A stretch of 64,000 bases of DNA from Nocardioides ganghwensis (GTDB lineage: Bacteria > Actinomycetota > Actinomycetes > Propionibacteriales > Nocardioidaceae). Where the stretch lies: positions 1 to 64,000 of the forward strand of contig NZ_JACXYX010000008.1 in NCBI RefSeq assembly GCF_014779655.1. Reading direction: 5' to 3'. Positions 62,229-64,000 of the stretch are shown piece by piece. The notes under the pieces are model-generated. The model worked only from the letters and a program-made list of their open reading frames with translations. It was not told the origin of the DNA and made no database searches. The translations under genes were made by a program, and so were the position numbers. Positions within the stretch are counted from its first letter, which is position 1. Every line of letters begins with the position of its first letter.

Positions 62229-62756
62229 ATGCCGTTCTGCACCGCCTGTGGCAAGCAGAACCCTGACGATGCCCGCTTCTGTGCCCAGTGCGGCACCAGG
62301 CTGCTCGGCGGGGAGGACACGGGCGCGAGCCCGGTCGAGCCAAGCCAGGTCGAGACCACTGCGACGATCACCTTCGGGGCGCCCGACCAGCGCGAGTCGT
62401 CCGACCGACAGCTCAGCCCGGTCGATGCCGCGGCCGTCGACGCGCTCCCGGCCGGCCACGCGCTGCTCGTGGTGCAGCGCGGTCCGAGCGCGGGCAGCCG
62501 CTTCCTCCTCGACACCGAGGTCGTGGGCGCGGGGCGCCACCCGGACAGCGAGATCTTCCTCGACGACGTCACCGTCTCGCGCCGGCACGCGGAGTTCCGC
62601 CGCGCGGGCAACGGCTACAGCGTCAGCGACGTCGGCAGCCTCAACGGCACCTACGTCAACCGCGACCGGATCGACTCCGTCGAGCTCAACGACGGAGACG
62701 AGGTCCAGATCGGCAAGTACCGCCTCGTCTTCTTCTCATCCCACCCGGACCACTGA
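62229..62756 (+). CDS. garA: FHA-domain regulator GarA/OdhI with N-terminal zinc ribbon
   Basis: A 175-residue FHA protein. Residues 1-25 form a zinc ribbon (C4, C7, C18, C21). The VETTATITFG segment at 41-50 matches the ETT phospho-acceptor motif of GarA/OdhI (T43/T44). The FHA domain (about 85-165) has GRHPDSEIFLDDVTVSRRHAEF and SLNGTYVN. Phosphorylated by PknB/PknG-type kinases, GarA/OdhI switches control of 2-oxoglutarate dehydrogenase and glutamate metabolism. The extra zinc ribbon is not present in M. tuberculosis GarA. Confidence 0.9.
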   Translation: MPFCTACGKQNPDDARFCAQCGTRLLGGEDTGASPVEPSQVETTATITFGAPDQRESSDRQLSPVDAAAVDALPAGHALLVVQRGPSAGSRFLLDTEVVGAGRHPDSEIFLDDVTVSRRHAEFRRAGNGYSVSDVGSLNGTYVNRDRIDSVELNDGDEVQIGKYRLVFFSSHPDH

Positions 62757-62759
62757 TCC

Positions 62760-63500
62760 GTGAGTGCCTCGACGTCCGCGGGCTCGAGTCGCGGCGCCCG
62801 CTACAACATCGGGCAGGTCCTCGACCAGCTCCGCGCCGACTTCCCGGGCGTGACGATCCCCAAGATCCGGTTCCTCGAGGAGCAGGGCCTGGTCAAGCCC
62901 GAGCGCACTGCTGCGGGCTACCGCAAGTTCTCCGGCGACGACGTCGAGCGGCTGCGCTACATCCTGCTGATGCAGCGTGACCACTACCTGCCGCTCAAGG
63001 TGATCGGTGACCACCTCGACGCCATCGACCGAGGCCTCGAGCCGCCCGCGATCGAGTCGGTCGTCCCGACCGTGCCCAAGGTGGCGCTCAGCTCCGACGG
63101 TCTGCCCAGCCCCGAGTCGTTCCGACGCTCCAGCGACCTGCGCCTCTCGCGGCGCGAGCTGCTCAAGGTGGCCGACATCTCCGAGGACCTGCTCGTCCAG
63201 CTCGAGCAGTACGGCCTCGTCGCCGCGCGCACCGGCACAGGTCACTTCGACAGCGACGCCCTGGTCGTGGCCCAGACCGCCCGTGAGCTCGCCGACTTCG
63301 GCTTCGAGCCCCGCCACCTCCGCGCCTTCAAGACTGCAGCGGACCGCGAGGTAGGGCTGGTGCAGCAGGTCGTGGCGCCGCTGGCCCGCGGTCGCGACGC
63401 CGCCGCACGTGGTCGCGCCGAGGACGCGACCTCCGAGATCGCGGCCCTGTCGGTGCGGCTGCACGCGACCCTCGTGAAGATCGGCCTCGACCGCGGCTGA
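62760..63500 (+). CDS. ftsR: MerR-family regulator FtsR-like
   Basis: A 246-residue MerR-type DNA-binding protein (YNIGQVLDQLRADFPGVTIP, IRFLEEQGLVKPERTAAGYRKF, then an extra helical block and a second wHTH-like segment). It follows garA/odhI, as Rv1828 and Corynebacterium FtsR do; FtsR activates ftsZ. The GTG lies four bases after the garA stop. Confidence 0.85.
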   Translation: MSASTSAGSSRGARYNIGQVLDQLRADFPGVTIPKIRFLEEQGLVKPERTAAGYRKFSGDDVERLRYILLMQRDHYLPLKVIGDHLDAIDRGLEPPAIESVVPTVPKVALSSDGLPSPESFRRSSDLRLSRRELLKVADISEDLLVQLEQYGLVAARTGTGHFDSDALVVAQTARELADFGFEPRHLRAFKTAADREVGLVQQVVAPLARGRDAAARGRAEDATSEIAALSVRLHATLVKIGLDRG

Positions 63501-63589
63501 CGAACCGCCGCTCGGCGGCGTACGGCTCGGCATCGGCCGGACCGGGCGGGTGCCCCGCACGGGTCAGGACACGTGAGTAGTCTGGAGGC

Positions 63590-64000
63590 ATGCGCGAAAT
63601 GGACGTCGTCGGAGTCCGCGTCGAGATGCCCTCCAACCAGCCGATCGTGCTCCTGCGCGAGGTGACGGGGGAGCGCTACCTGCCGATCTGGATCGGGGCC
63701 GTCGAGGCAACCGCCATCGCCTTCGCCCAGCAGGGCGTCACGCCGCCGCGCCCGCTGACGCACGACCTGATGCGCGACGTGCTGGAGGCCACCGGCCAGC
63801 GGCTCGAGGAGGTGCGCATCATCGACATGCAGGACGGTGTGTTCTTCGCGCAGCTCGCCTTCGACGGCGGCGCGGAGGTCGGGGCGCGGCCGTCGGACTC
63901 GATCGCGCTGGCGCTGCGCACGGGCAGCCGGATCGTGTGCGCGGAGTCGGTGCTCGAAGAAGCCGGACTCGCGGTGCCGGCCGAGCAGGAGGACGAGGTC
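63590..64000 (+). CDS. DUF151 bifunctional nuclease-family protein (truncated by window end)
   Basis: 137 codons in frame to the last base, no stop in the window. It starts MREMDVVGVRVEMPSNQPIV with GERYLPIWIGAVEATAIAFA and ARPSDSIALALRTGS, the DUF151 pattern also seen in Rv1829. Normal length is about 160 residues, so the gene is nearly complete. A GGAGG lies a few bases before the ATG. Confidence 0.92.
   Translation, partial: MREMDVVGVRVEMPSNQPIVLLREVTGERYLPIWIGAVEATAIAFAQQGVTPPRPLTHDLMRDVLEATGQRLEEVRIIDMQDGVFFAQLAFDGGAEVGARPSDSIALALRTGSRIVCAESVLEEAGLAVPAEQEDEV

Noticed and set aside
1..64000. CRISPR arrays, rRNA genes, toxin-antitoxin pairs and riboswitches
   Set aside because: I looked for short direct repeats with regular spacing, rRNA-like blocks and known leader motifs and saw none; the only tandem repeat has two copies (41004-41048).

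Overview
The window is high-GC DNA from an actinobacterium. The right end keeps the gene order known from actinobacterial chromosomes (pgsA2-like, DUF881, sbp, DUF881, gcvH, garA/odhI, ftsR-type merR, DUF151; compare Mycobacterium tuberculosis Rv1822-Rv1829), and coding style (GTG starts, ATGA/GTGA overlaps) fits a Nocardioides-like genus. That genus call is inference, not proof.

Layout. (1) 1-1025: insertion-sequence debris, with the left end and orfA start of one IS3-family element (minus strand) sitting in the 3' part of another IS3-type transposase gene. (2) 1026-4607: a MobF/TrwC-type relaxase-helicase. (3) 4974-30093, all on the minus strand: a full extracellular contractile injection system (eCIS; Afp/PVC-like). 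It includes cap (DUF4255), sheath, two tube proteins, Afp6-like DUF5908, LysM hub, VgrG-like spike, PAAR tip, gp25, two giant baseplate proteins, a 1,290-residue Ig-like protein, tape measure, a 1,092-residue eCIS-core (DUF4157) candidate cargo, and the AAA+ ATPase. (4) 30208-31077: a SARP-like regulator directly upstream on the same strand, with palindromes on both sides. (5) 31.5-46.4 kb: a dense set of conflict-type genes: NYN nuclease-like; MEDS plus histidine-kinase-type ATPase; a three-gene overlapping operon (alpha/beta hydrolase, TPR/TRAFs-binding plus trypsin protease, Rossmann/TIR-like protein); a TIR-like 859-residue protein; a SLOG/LSDAT pair; and an FxsC-type TIR protein coupled to a KGGTGRT ATPase-TIR-membrane protein. 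(6) 46609-46644: a 3' fragment of a tRNA gene (best fit tRNA-Pro) followed by a terminator hairpin. This is what remains at one end of an element integrated into a tRNA gene, so 1-46.6 kb reads as a genomic island and the rest as the resident chromosome.

(7) 46.7-64 kb, chromosomal: small P-loop kinase, secreted phospholipase D-like protein, threonine dehydratase-like enzyme, response regulator/histidine kinase/GerMN lipoprotein trio, STAS plus anti-sigma-type ATPase pair, a HesB-like protein, the remnant of an SLC13/ArsB-type transporter, a sulfatase, two CNNM/CorC-type membrane proteins, then the conserved pgsA2-to-DUF151 block. The last gene runs off the window.

Working model (inference): the island pairs a secreted or released injection machine under SARP control with several nucleotide/NAD-directed (TIR, SLOG) and proteolytic conflict modules. 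The least described pieces are the hydrolase/TPR-trypsin/Rossmann operon, the stripped-down FxsC plus ATPase-TIR pair without any visible FxsA/FxsB, and the C-terminal third of the DUF4157 protein.
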